This document shows, in pieces, positions 8,098-16,298 of a stretch of DNA of 64,000 nt. A model generated the notes under the pieces. That model saw only the letters and a program-made list of their open reading frames with translations. It was not told the DNA's origin and searched no databases. Both the position numbers and the translations under genes were made by a program. The DNA lies in the NCBI GenBank assembly GCA_900012615.1, contig LT009757.1:318044-382043 (forward strand), given 5' to 3'. This DNA comes from Agrobacterium genomosp. 13 str. CFBP 6927 (GTDB taxonomy: Bacteria > Pseudomonadota > Alphaproteobacteria > Rhizobiales > Rhizobiaceae). Each line of letters opens with the position of its first letter. The stretch's first letter is position 1.

Positions 8098-9222
8098 ATG
8101 AAGACGGCAATCGTGCATGACTGGCTCACCGACAGAGGTGGGGCCGAAAAAGTGCTTCACAACCTTCTTGAAATTTATCCTCACGCGGATCTCTATTGCC
8201 TCGTCGATTTCATGAGCGAGCGCGACCGGGGTTTTCTCGGCGGGCGACCGGTCAACACGTCCTTCATTCAGAAGATGCCCTTCGCGCGAAAAAAATACCG
8301 TTCCTATCTGCCGCTCATGCCGCTCGCCATCGAGCAATTCGATCTCAGCAGCTACGATCTGGTGATTTCCTCAAGCTATGCTGTCGCCAAGGGCGTCATC
8401 ACCGGCCCCGGCCAGTTTCATGTATCCTATATTCACAGTCCGATCCGTTACGCCTGGGATCTCCAGCACCAGTATCTCAAGGAAACCAAGCTCACTCGCG
8501 GGTTTGCCTCTTGGATCGCGCGCGCCATTCTCCATTATATCCGCATGTGGGACATCCGCACCTCTCACGGCGTCGACCTGATGACGGTCAATTCCAAATT
8601 CATCCGCAGCCGCGTGCGCAAATGTTACGGGCGTGATTCCACCGTGATCTACCCGCCGGTGGACACATCACATCTGTCGCCCTCCGAATGGAAAGGCGAC
8701 TATTTCGTAACCGCATCACGGCTGGTGCCCTACAAGAAAGTGCACCTGATCGTCGAAGCCTTTGCGAAAATGCCCGACAAACGGCTGGTCGTCATCGGTG
8801 ATGGACCGGACATGAAACGCATCCGTGAGATCGCCACGCCCAACGTCGAAATCCTCGGCTTTGTCGGAAATGAAGAGCTTCATAAATATATGGCGGAGGC
8901 CAAGGCTTTCGTCTTCGCCGCAGAAGACGATTTCGGAATCGTGCCGGTCGAATCCCAGGCGCTCGGCACACCGGTCATCGCCTATGGCAAAGGCGGAGTA
9001 CTGGAAACCGTCATCCCCCTCGGCGCTTCAAACCAGCCGACCGGCCTCTATTTCGGCGAACAGACCTCGGAAGCCATCTGCGCCGCCGTCCAGGAATTCG
9101 TCGATAATTCCGACCGTTTCGACAAGAACGCCTGCATTGACAATGCCGCCCGTTTTTCCCGCGAACGCTTCCTGCGGGAATTCGCCGATACCGTGAATTT
9201 CGCGCTGGCGGAGCGGGCCTGA
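8098..9222 (+). CDS. Glycosyltransferase family 4 protein (group 1)
   Basis: 374-residue retaining GT-B glycosyltransferase. The N-terminal domain begins KTAIVHDWLTDRGGAEKVL, a usual opening for GT4 enzymes with a GGAE loop. The C-terminal nucleotide-sugar domain has ASRLVPYKKVHLIVEAF, VVIGDGPDM, and the E-x7-E motif in EDDFGIVPVESQALGTPVIA. GAGGAAATT precedes the ATG. The likely role is adding a sugar in extracellular or surface polysaccharide assembly, consistent with the polysaccharide export lipoprotein gene downstream in the same direction. The two are separated by 409 AT-rich bases, so they are probably not one transcript. Donor and acceptor are unknown. Confidence 0.9.
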   Translation: MKTAIVHDWLTDRGGAEKVLHNLLEIYPHADLYCLVDFMSERDRGFLGGRPVNTSFIQKMPFARKKYRSYLPLMPLAIEQFDLSSYDLVISSSYAVAKGVITGPGQFHVSYIHSPIRYAWDLQHQYLKETKLTRGFASWIARAILHYIRMWDIRTSHGVDLMTVNSKFIRSRVRKCYGRDSTVIYPPVDTSHLSPSEWKGDYFVTASRLVPYKKVHLIVEAFAKMPDKRLVVIGDGPDMKRIREIATPNVEILGFVGNEELHKYMAEAKAFVFAAEDDFGIVPVESQALGTPVIAYGKGGVLETVIPLGASNQPTGLYFGEQTSEAICAAVQEFVDNSDRFDKNACIDNAARFSRERFLREFADTVNFALAERA

Positions 9223-9631
9223 GGAGAATGGTGCGCTATAAAATATTATTTAATAACAATAGACTAGACAATCTCTCGCATCGACCACGAAAGAAACCCT
9301 GCAAGCGTGACAAAACTGCACTAGCGCAATGCAGCAATCGAAGAGAATATGGCCGCGACTGAATATTGAAGAGTAGCAATACTGACAGCATTCGGGCACG
9401 CGAATATTGCGAATGGCGCGGGTTTCTCCGGCGCAGTTACGCGTTGAATGAACTTGAAGCATCGCCTGAAATTGGGCATATGCCTGATACGAGCGTTAAT
9501 ATTGCGGAATTCGATTCTGTATTGCCGATTAGGGTTTCCTTTGTCGGTGTTTTTATGAAGTGCCCATTTAAAAAAATTATACGATGTCCGGCCCATCTGC
9601 TTTTTCGGACGAAATTCATTTTGAGGACCAA
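9223..9631. other. AT-rich intergenic region
   Basis: About 400 bp, clearly lower in GC than the flanking genes, with runs such as ttatttaataacaata (from 9246) and tttaaaaaaattata (9567-9581). No coding reading frame with a plausible ribosome-binding site was found; frames open here have unrelated compositions on each strand. It presumably holds the promoter of the export lipoprotein gene. Confidence 0.5.
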
Positions 9632-10828
9632 ATGCGTTTATTGAATGTTTCGATTCTGCTTGCCTCTGCTGCACTGGCGGGCTGCACGGTCACTGCGGCG
9701 TCTGGGCCGGATGCGGCGACAATCGAATCCAACGCTTCCGTAAAGTTCGGTACCAAGGACAAGAAGAAGACCGCAGGCGTCGACTACGCGCTCATTGATA
9801 TAAACAGTTCCGTTCTGAACTATGTTGGCGACACCACCAGCAGCACGCTGCTTGGCAGCTTCGGCGGCGGTAAGGGTGGTGTTCCGGCTTTGCCGATGGG
9901 TGTTGGCGACGTGGTGCAGGTCGCGATCTTCGAAAGCCAGGCGGGTGGCCTCTTCATCCCCGCCGACGCAGGCAGCCGTCCCGGCAACTATATCAGCCTG
10001 CCGAACCAGACGGTGGACCGGGAAGGCAATATCAGCGTTCCCTATGCCGGCAAGATTCGCGCGACCGGTCGCAATGTCGAGGACGTTCAGAGCGAAATCG
10101 AAGAACGGCTGGCCAACCGCGCCATCGAGCCGCAGGTCCTCATCACCAAGATTTCCAGCCGCTCCGCGCAGGCTTCCGTGCTTGGCGACGTCAAGGAGCC
10201 AACGAAGGTTCAGCTTTCGGAAGCGGGTGATCGCGTTCTCGACGTCATCTCCTACGCCAAGGGTCTCAGCGCCCCGAACATCGAATCCTACGTCACCCTG
10301 ATCCGCCGCGGAAAGACCGCGCGTGTCAATTACAACCACCTCGTCAGCACGCCCACCGAAAACATCTATGTGGTTCCGGGCGACACCATCATGGTGGAGC
10401 GTGAGCGCCGCACCTATCTGGCCTTCGGCGCTTCCGGCCTCAATGGGCGTTTCGAGTTCGAGGATGCGGATCTCAAGCTGTCGGATGCACTCGGCAAGGC
10501 CGGCGGATTGCTGGATTCCCGTGCGGATCCCGCTCAGGTCTATATCTATCGTATCGTCAAGCGCGATCTTCTCGTGAAGCTCGGTATCGACACCTCCAAG
10601 TTCCCGGACCAGGAAATTCCGGTCATCTTCCGCGCCAATCTGCGCGATCCCTCAACTTTCTTCGCCAGCACGAAGTTCCCGATGCAGGATCGCGATATCA
10701 TCTACGTCACGAATTCGCAGGCAACCGAACTTTACAAGTTCCTGGATCTCGTCGGTTCCGTTCCCGCAACAACGGGCAATGTCGCCGAGGACGTGCTCGC
10801 GACGCGCAACGCCATACGGGCCTTCTAA
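9632..10828 (+). CDS. Polysaccharide export outer-membrane lipoprotein (Wza/OPX family)
   Basis: 398 residues from ATG 9632 (GAGGA about 5 nt upstream). A lipoprotein signal ends in LAGC (Cys18). It has a Poly_export/PES domain at about residues 85-185 (MGVGDVVQVAIFESQAGGLFIP, then SVPYAGKIRATGRNVEDVQ), then two SLBB-type stretches (residues about 185-340; SVLGDVKEPTKVQLSE and YLAFGASGLNGRFEFED). OPX proteins form the outer-membrane pore for Wzx/Wzy- or ABC-dependent capsule or EPS. No Wzc-type kinase or polymerase is nearby, so the rest of the export machine must be encoded elsewhere. A clear terminator follows. Confidence 0.92.
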   Translation: MRLLNVSILLASAALAGCTVTAASGPDAATIESNASVKFGTKDKKKTAGVDYALIDINSSVLNYVGDTTSSTLLGSFGGGKGGVPALPMGVGDVVQVAIFESQAGGLFIPADAGSRPGNYISLPNQTVDREGNISVPYAGKIRATGRNVEDVQSEIEERLANRAIEPQVLITKISSRSAQASVLGDVKEPTKVQLSEAGDRVLDVISYAKGLSAPNIESYVTLIRRGKTARVNYNHLVSTPTENIYVVPGDTIMVERERRTYLAFGASGLNGRFEFEDADLKLSDALGKAGGLLDSRADPAQVYIYRIVKRDLLVKLGIDTSKFPDQEIPVIFRANLRDPSTFFASTKFPMQDRDIIYVTNSQATELYKFLDLVGSVPATTGNVAEDVLATRNAIRAF

Positions 10829-10854
10829 TCCACGATATCTTACCGCTCACATCA

Positions 10855-10884
10855 AAGCCGCCCCGGAAACGTGGCGGCTTTTTC
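10855..10884 (+). terminator. Rho-independent terminator of the export lipoprotein gene
   Basis: Stem AAGCCGCC (10855-10862) / GGCGGCTT (10873-10880) with a 10-nt loop, continuing into TTTTT, 27 nt after the stop codon. Confidence 0.85.
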
Positions 10885-11239
10885 TTTGGACGGAACCATA
10901 AGCTGCGAGCGAGCCGGGCCCGATTCAGATGCGGCTATAGGTCGGGCATGGGCTTGAGACCTGGTCTGCGGTTCAGATGGACATCACACGGCCTGTTTTC
11001 TTCCAGCGCTCTGTCGCGGCCTACCAAAATCGATACCGCTTTCGATATCGAGACCGGGCGCGCAGACCGTTAGCGGCCATACCCTGAACCCGGCGGCCAA
11101 TATGTATGGAAAGCGCCATCTGCTTTGCATCGCAGGGCGATAGGCCAGCGAACGTTGTCGCCGCCATTACAAAAGTTTAAGGTGATTTCGCAGCGCATTG
11201 GGTGTCTTGTGGGGGAGAGCTGCTCCCAAGGCTTGCCGC
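10885..11239. other. Intergenic region before RND operon
   Basis: About 350 bp after the terminator. No gene, repeat or RNA motif was recognised. It should contain the promoter of the efflux operon near its right end, next to the palindrome at 11240-11258. Confidence 0.4.
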
Positions 11240-11258
11240 ACATGTTCGGTAAACATGT
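11240..11258. promoter_or_regulatory. Perfect 7-5-7 palindrome, probable repressor operator of the RND operon
   Basis: ACATGTT-CGGTA-AACATGT, an exact inverted repeat 26 bp upstream of the membrane-fusion-protein start. Size and symmetry fit a TetR/AcrR-type dimer site; such repressors commonly control RND pumps. No tetR-like gene is adjacent, so the regulator would act from elsewhere. Confidence 0.5.
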
Positions 11259-11284
11259 ATCGCTCTCATAAGCGGAATCGTCAG

Positions 11285-12583
11285 ATGAAACGTTTCTGGA
11301 TCGCCCTCAGCGTCCTTGCCATCGCAGCCGTCGGCGCGTGGTATTTCAAGGACCGCCTGCCGCTCGACCAAATTCCCTATCTCAAACAATTTGCCAGCCT
11401 TTCACCGCAGACGCAGACCGAAACGGCTAAAGTGCACGGCGGAACAGCGGCGCAGACCTCACAAAACGGCCAGCCTGCGCCGCAGCAAGGGCAAAGGCAG
11501 GGCGGCGGACGGCGCAATGGCGGGCCGCCCACCGTCAGCACCATCGCCGTCAGCAAGGCAACGCTGCCGATGGACGCAACGGCGACGGGTTGGGCGGTTG
11601 CGGCCGACATTACCAATATTGCACCGCTTCAGGCGGGCCTCGTCACGGAAATCTCGGCCAAGGACGGCCAGCATATCAAGGCAGGCGATCTTATCCTCAA
11701 GATGGATGACCGCATCGCCCGCGCCGCCGTTGATAAGGACAAGGCCAATATCGCCGCCGATCAGGCAACGCTGGAGCAGACAGAAGCCGCTTTCCAGCGC
11801 GCTGCCAATCTCGTCAAGCAGAGCGCTGAGTCCCAGCAGGTGCTGGATCAGGCAAGGGCGGCACGGGACAGTGCCAGCGCCAAGGTCGACGCGGACCGCG
11901 CAACGCTCGCTTCCGATCAGGTGACGCTCGAACATATGGAAATTCGCGCACCCTTCGATGGGCGGCTGGGCGACATCAGCGTCAGCCCCGGCGCCTATCT
12001 CAGCGCCGGCGTCAATATTGTCACGATCACGAAATACGATCCGATCTCGGTCAGTTTCCGACTGTCCCAGCGTTACCTGCCGCAATTGCGCGAAGGCGTG
12101 CAGAAGGACACGCTGGTGGATGTCGATCCAGCAGCGACGGGCGGCGAGACCATGCAAGGCATGCTGCGCTTTTATGACAATATCGTGGACCAGACATCCG
12201 GCACCGTCCTTGCCAAAGCGGAATTCAAAAATGATCGCGGTCTTTTATGGCCCGGCCAGTCCGTCAATGTCACTGCCCACTTCGTCTCGGACGAGGAGAT
12301 GATCGTTGTGCCGACGGTTGCCGTCCGGCCAGGGCCGAAGGGCAGCTTCGTCTATACTGTCGATGACAACCACCGGGTTCATATGACACCCGTGGAAATC
12401 GCCCGCTCGAACGGCGATCTCACCGCCATTGCAAGCGGTCTCACCGGCGGCGAGCACGTTATCGTCGAAGGCCAGTCCGAACTGACTGACGGTCAGCAGA
12501 TCGTGGAGCAGTTTTCCGAGAAGGGCGGCGCGGCCGGTAATCTGGCCGCCAATGTCACGCCGGAAAAGGTTGGCACCCCATGA
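11285..12583 (+). CDS. RND efflux periplasmic adaptor (membrane fusion protein, MdtA type)
   Basis: 432 residues from ATG 11285. An N-terminal anchor/signal (MKRFWIALSVLAIAAVGAWYF) is followed by a Gln/Pro/Gly-rich linker (about residues 50-82) and a lipoyl-type hairpin domain (TEISAKDGQHIKAGDLILKMDD, then IRAPFDGRLGDISVSPGAYLSAG) around an alanine-rich alpha-helical hairpin. A beta-barrel region and a C-terminal proximal domain close the protein. The ribosome-binding site is weak; an upstream ATG at 11255 lies in the palindrome and is less likely. It bridges the RND pump to an outer-membrane channel, which is not encoded here. The stop overlaps the next start (ATGA). Confidence 0.9.
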   Translation: MKRFWIALSVLAIAAVGAWYFKDRLPLDQIPYLKQFASLSPQTQTETAKVHGGTAAQTSQNGQPAPQQGQRQGGGRRNGGPPTVSTIAVSKATLPMDATATGWAVAADITNIAPLQAGLVTEISAKDGQHIKAGDLILKMDDRIARAAVDKDKANIAADQATLEQTEAAFQRAANLVKQSAESQQVLDQARAARDSASAKVDADRATLASDQVTLEHMEIRAPFDGRLGDISVSPGAYLSAGVNIVTITKYDPISVSFRLSQRYLPQLREGVQKDTLVDVDPAATGGETMQGMLRFYDNIVDQTSGTVLAKAEFKNDRGLLWPGQSVNVTAHFVSDEEMIVVPTVAVRPGPKGSFVYTVDDNHRVHMTPVEIARSNGDLTAIASGLTGGEHVIVEGQSELTDGQQIVEQFSEKGGAAGNLAANVTPEKVGTP

Positions 12584-15500
12584 TCGCGAATTTCTGCATC
12601 AACCGTCCCGTCGCAACCACCCTCCTCGCAATCGGCCTTGTGCTGGCGGGGCTTGCGGGTTTCAGCCTGCTCCCTGTCGCCGCGCTGCCGAAGGTCGATT
12701 TTCCCACGATCAGCGTTTCGTCGTCCCTGTCGGGCGCCTCACCGCAAACCATGGCAACCTCGGTCACAACGCCGCTGGTGAAGCAGTTCGAAACCATTCC
12801 GGGCGTCAGCGAAATCAGCGCCACCAATACGCTCGGCAACAGCTCGATCGTGCTGCAATTCGATCTCAACCGCGATATTGACGCCGCCGCCGCCGACGTT
12901 CAGGCGGCAATTTCGCGCGCGCAGCGGCAATTGCCGAGCAATATGACGACGACGCCGAGCTATCGTAAGACCAACCCCGCCGATGCGCCGGTGTTGCTGC
13001 TTGCCGTCAACAGCAAGGAAATGCCGACCAGCAAGGTGGACGAAATCGCCGAGAATATCATCTCGCCGCTTCTTTCCACCATTTCTGGCGTCGCACAGGT
13101 CAGCATCTATGGCGCACAGACCTATGCGGTGCGCATCGGCCTCGATCCGGCGCAGCTTCAGGCAAGGGGGCTCGGGGTCGATACCGTCACCACCGCCATC
13201 GCGCAGGCGAACAACCAGGTCCCCGTCGGCGCGTTGCAAAATGACAATCAGCGCCTGACGATCGAAGCGGATACCCAGCGCACCGATGCGGCGGCCTTCC
13301 GCTCACTGGTCGTGTCCACGAATAACGGCGCGCCCATCCACCTCGGCGATATCGCCAATGTCACCGACAGTATTGACAACACCAATGCCGGCAGCTGGTT
13401 CGATGGCCAGCAGGCCATCGTTCTTGCCGTACAACGTCAGCCGGACGCCAACACCGTGGATGTGGTGGATGCCATCAGGGCCAAGCTGCCGGCGCTTCAC
13501 CAGCAATTGCCGCCCTCGGTCAACATCAACGTCATGAACGACGCATCGACCGCGATCAAGGACGCGATCTCCGACGTACAGTTCACACTGTTCCTCACAA
13601 TCGGCCTGGTGGTTGCGGTCATCTATCTTTTCACCGGCCACCTGACGGCAACCATTATTCCGGGCCTTGCCGTGCCGCTGTCGCTCATCACGGCTTTCGG
13701 CGCGATGTATGTTCTGGGCTATAGCATCGACAATATCTCACTGCTCGGATTGACCCTGTCTGTGGGACTTGTGGTGGACGATGCGATCGTCATGCTGGAA
13801 AACATCCTTCGCCTGCACGAAAAAGGCCTGACAATGCGGGAGGCGGCGCTTCAGGGCGCGGCGGAAGTCAGCAATACCATTCTGTCCATGTCCGTTTCGC
13901 TGGTGGCTGTTTTCATTCCCATTCTGTTGATGGGCGGGGTGATCGGCCGGCTCTTCAACGAATTCGGCATGGTCGTCACGCTCGCGATCATGGCGTCTGC
14001 ACTCGTATCGCTGACAGTCACACCGATGCTCGCCTCGCGCCTTTCCGGCCAGTCTTCCAGACCTCCGGCCATCATTCGCTGGTTCGACGCCGGTTTCGAG
14101 CGCACGCTTCGTGGTTATGGCAAGGCCGTTGGCTGGTGCCTCTCACACCGCCGCGTCGTTCTCGCCTCGTTTCTGGCGTCCATCGCCGCCTCGCTCTATT
14201 TGTTCGAAACGCTGCCCTCCAGCTTCTTCCCGCAGGAAGATATTGGCCGCCTTTCCGTATCCACGCAGGCGCGCGAGGATATTTCATACACGGCCATGCG
14301 CGATCTCCAGGCGCAGGTCGCCGACCAGATCCGCAAGAACCCGGCTGTGGTGCATGTCACCTCCATCGTTGGCGGCAATTCCCGCAATCCGCTGAACAAC
14401 GGCTCGATGTTCGTTGAACTGAAACCCAAGGAAGAACGCGCGCCGCTGAGCCAGGTGCTGAGCGAACTGGGGCAGGCCACATCGAAAGTGGCGGGCATCC
14501 GCACCTATATCAATCCGCAGCAGAGCCTGCGTTTCGGCGGGCGCAGCTCCGCCAGCCAGTACCAGCTTGTCGTTCAGGGCCTGAATGCCGACACCACCAA
14601 TGAATGGTCAAACAAGCTGATGGAGGCGATGCGCCGGGACCGGACATTCACCTCCGTCACCTCCGATGCCCAGAACGGTGCGATCGCCGCGACGATCTCG
14701 GTCGATCCGGAGAAGGCCGCAGCATTCGGTATCACCAACGATCAATTGCGCAAGACGCTGGAAATGTCCTTCGGCGGTTATACGGCGGCGCAGATCCAGT
14801 CGACAGGCGACAGCTATGACGTGATCGTGGAGTTTGACAGCTCCAAACAGTGGGACGACAATTTCCTGAGCGATATCAATATCCTCTCCGCAAAGTCTGG
14901 CGCTCTTGTTCCACTTTCAAACTTCGCCGCCCTCACCCGGACCCAAGCGCCAGTCACCATCAACCAGACGGGCCAGCTCGTCTCCACAACGATCTCCTTC
15001 AACCTGCCGGATGGCGTGGCGCTTTCCGATGCGACGGGCCGGATCAACGACATCAAAAGCACGATAGGCCTGCCACAGGACGTGTTCACCAGTTATGGCG
15101 GCACGGCGGCGATCTTCCAGCAGAGCCAGGGCAACACCGGCATCCTCATTCTGGCGGCAGTGTTGACCATCTATGTGGTTCTGGGCGTGCTTTATGAAAG
15201 CTTCATCCACCCGCTGACCATCCTGTCCGGCCTGCCGGCGGCGGCCTTCGGCGCACTGGTGGCGCTGAAGGTCATGGGCATGGATTTCTCGATCATTGCG
15301 CTTATCGGCCTGTTGATGCTGATCGGCATCGTCAAGAAAAACGCCATCATGATGATCGACGTGGCGGTGGAGTTGATCCGCGAACAGGCGGAGCCGCCCG
15401 CCCGCGCCATTCACGAAGCCTGCGTACGCCGGTTCAGGCCGATCATGATGACGACATTCTGCGCTCTGCTCGGCGCCCTGCCCATCGCGCTTGGCTCGGG

Positions 15501-15720
15501 CGCAAGCTCCGAACTGCGCCAGCCGCTCGGCGTTGCAGTCGTCGGCGGGCTCATCGTCTCACAATTGCTGACGCTGTTCATCACGCCTGTCATCTTCGTG
15601 GAAATGGACCGGTTCGGCAGCTTCCTCACAGGGCTGTTTTCCCGCAAAAAACCGGCTGGAAAACATGCCGAACCACAAAAGCCGGAAAGCACGAATGAAC
15701 CCGATTCCGTCGCGGCCTAA
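12580..15720 (+). CDS. RND multidrug efflux transporter, inner-membrane pump (AcrB/MdtBC type)
   Basis: 1046 residues, full length for HAE1-type pumps. It starts MIANFCINRPVATTLLAIG, has two large periplasmic loops and 12 predicted membrane segments. The proton-relay aspartate pair is D400-D401 in SVGLVVDDAIVMLENILR; a second conserved block is LIGIVKKNAIMMIDVAVE, supplying the TM10 lysine. Overall wording is closest to MdtC-like pumps. It is coupled to the adaptor by a 4-nt overlap. No outer-membrane factor follows. The stop codon overlaps the stop of the opposing IalB-family gene (15717-15720). Substrates are unknown. Confidence 0.93.
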   Translation: MIANFCINRPVATTLLAIGLVLAGLAGFSLLPVAALPKVDFPTISVSSSLSGASPQTMATSVTTPLVKQFETIPGVSEISATNTLGNSSIVLQFDLNRDIDAAAADVQAAISRAQRQLPSNMTTTPSYRKTNPADAPVLLLAVNSKEMPTSKVDEIAENIISPLLSTISGVAQVSIYGAQTYAVRIGLDPAQLQARGLGVDTVTTAIAQANNQVPVGALQNDNQRLTIEADTQRTDAAAFRSLVVSTNNGAPIHLGDIANVTDSIDNTNAGSWFDGQQAIVLAVQRQPDANTVDVVDAIRAKLPALHQQLPPSVNINVMNDASTAIKDAISDVQFTLFLTIGLVVAVIYLFTGHLTATIIPGLAVPLSLITAFGAMYVLGYSIDNISLLGLTLSVGLVVDDAIVMLENILRLHEKGLTMREAALQGAAEVSNTILSMSVSLVAVFIPILLMGGVIGRLFNEFGMVVTLAIMASALVSLTVTPMLASRLSGQSSRPPAIIRWFDAGFERTLRGYGKAVGWCLSHRRVVLASFLASIAASLYLFETLPSSFFPQEDIGRLSVSTQAREDISYTAMRDLQAQVADQIRKNPAVVHVTSIVGGNSRNPLNNGSMFVELKPKEERAPLSQVLSELGQATSKVAGIRTYINPQQSLRFGGRSSASQYQLVVQGLNADTTNEWSNKLMEAMRRDRTFTSVTSDAQNGAIAATISVDPEKAAAFGITNDQLRKTLEMSFGGYTAAQIQSTGDSYDVIVEFDSSKQWDDNFLSDINILSAKSGALVPLSNFAALTRTQAPVTINQTGQLVSTTISFNLPDGVALSDATGRINDIKSTIGLPQDVFTSYGGTAAIFQQSQGNTGILILAAVLTIYVVLGVLYESFIHPLTILSGLPAAAFGALVALKVMGMDFSIIALIGLLMLIGIVKKNAIMMIDVAVELIREQAEPPARAIHEACVRRFRPIMMTTFCALLGALPIALGSGASSELRQPLGVAVVGGLIVSQLLTLFITPVIFVEMDRFGSFLTGLFSRKKPAGKHAEPQKPESTNEPDSVAA

Positions 15721-16298
15721 CGCAGGCTTTCGAGGCGCTTCAGCGCCTCGGAAAAACCGCCCGACTGCAGCTGGAACGAGACAGTTCGGCCTTGCAGGTC
15801 GGGCGCCTCTATTGTCAGGCTCTTGCCTTCCTTCAGCGCTGAGACAAGCTCGATGAAGGGCGTAAAAGAAACGATGCAGCCCACCGGCAGGCAGGTGCTG
15901 ACCTGCACTTCCTGCAGGCGCACATTGCCGGATTTCACCGAAAACAGCTTTGTGACGGCGAGGCCGAAGGGCAGAACCATGGTTCCGGAAAGCTTGTCCG
16001 GCGTCCCGGCATCGTCAAACCGAAATTCGACGGAGACGACGAGCTTGCGCGTTTTCTCCTCAAGCTGGACCTGCGCGATGGCGCATGGCGGCTTTACCTC
16101 CTTCACCGCGGGCGTCTCTGCGGCGGTATCGTTCCTTGGAACAGGTGCCGCGCAAGCAAGCTGCCAGCTTCCGTGAACCTCCCGCAAAGGCGCCGCCGTC
16201 TTCTCCGTCTCCTGCGCGCGCGCTGCGCCCGCCACCGCGGCAGCGACAAGGAGAATGGCAAAAGCCGATTTCCAGAGCCCGTTGTGACTGTTCTTCAT
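15717..16298 (-). CDS. Invasion-associated locus B (IalB) family protein
   Basis: 193 residues. A signal peptide (LWKSAFAILLVAAAVAGAARA, cut before QE) precedes an IalB-family domain: HGSWQLACAAP, PCAIAQVQLEE, LPFGLAVTKLFSVKSG, and the cysteine pair STCLPVGCIVSF. Family members are periplasmic or envelope proteins; Bartonella IalB is linked to erythrocyte entry, but the molecular function is unknown and plant-associated bacteria carry many copies. Its ATG shares one base with the autotransporter stop (TGATG), so the two are translationally coupled. Confidence 0.85.
   Translation of the reverse strand: MKNSHNGLWKSAFAILLVAAAVAGAARAQETEKTAAPLREVHGSWQLACAAPVPRNDTAAETPAVKEVKPPCAIAQVQLEEKTRKLVVSVEFRFDDAGTPDKLSGTMVLPFGLAVTKLFSVKSGNVRLQEVQVSTCLPVGCIVSFTPFIELVSALKEGKSLTIEAPDLQGRTVSFQLQSGGFSEALKRLESLR

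Noticed and set aside
9366-9644. A 92-codon frame in the AT-rich gap before the export lipoprotein gene
   Set aside because: It has no ribosome-binding site and mixed composition, and it runs into the lipoprotein start in another frame.
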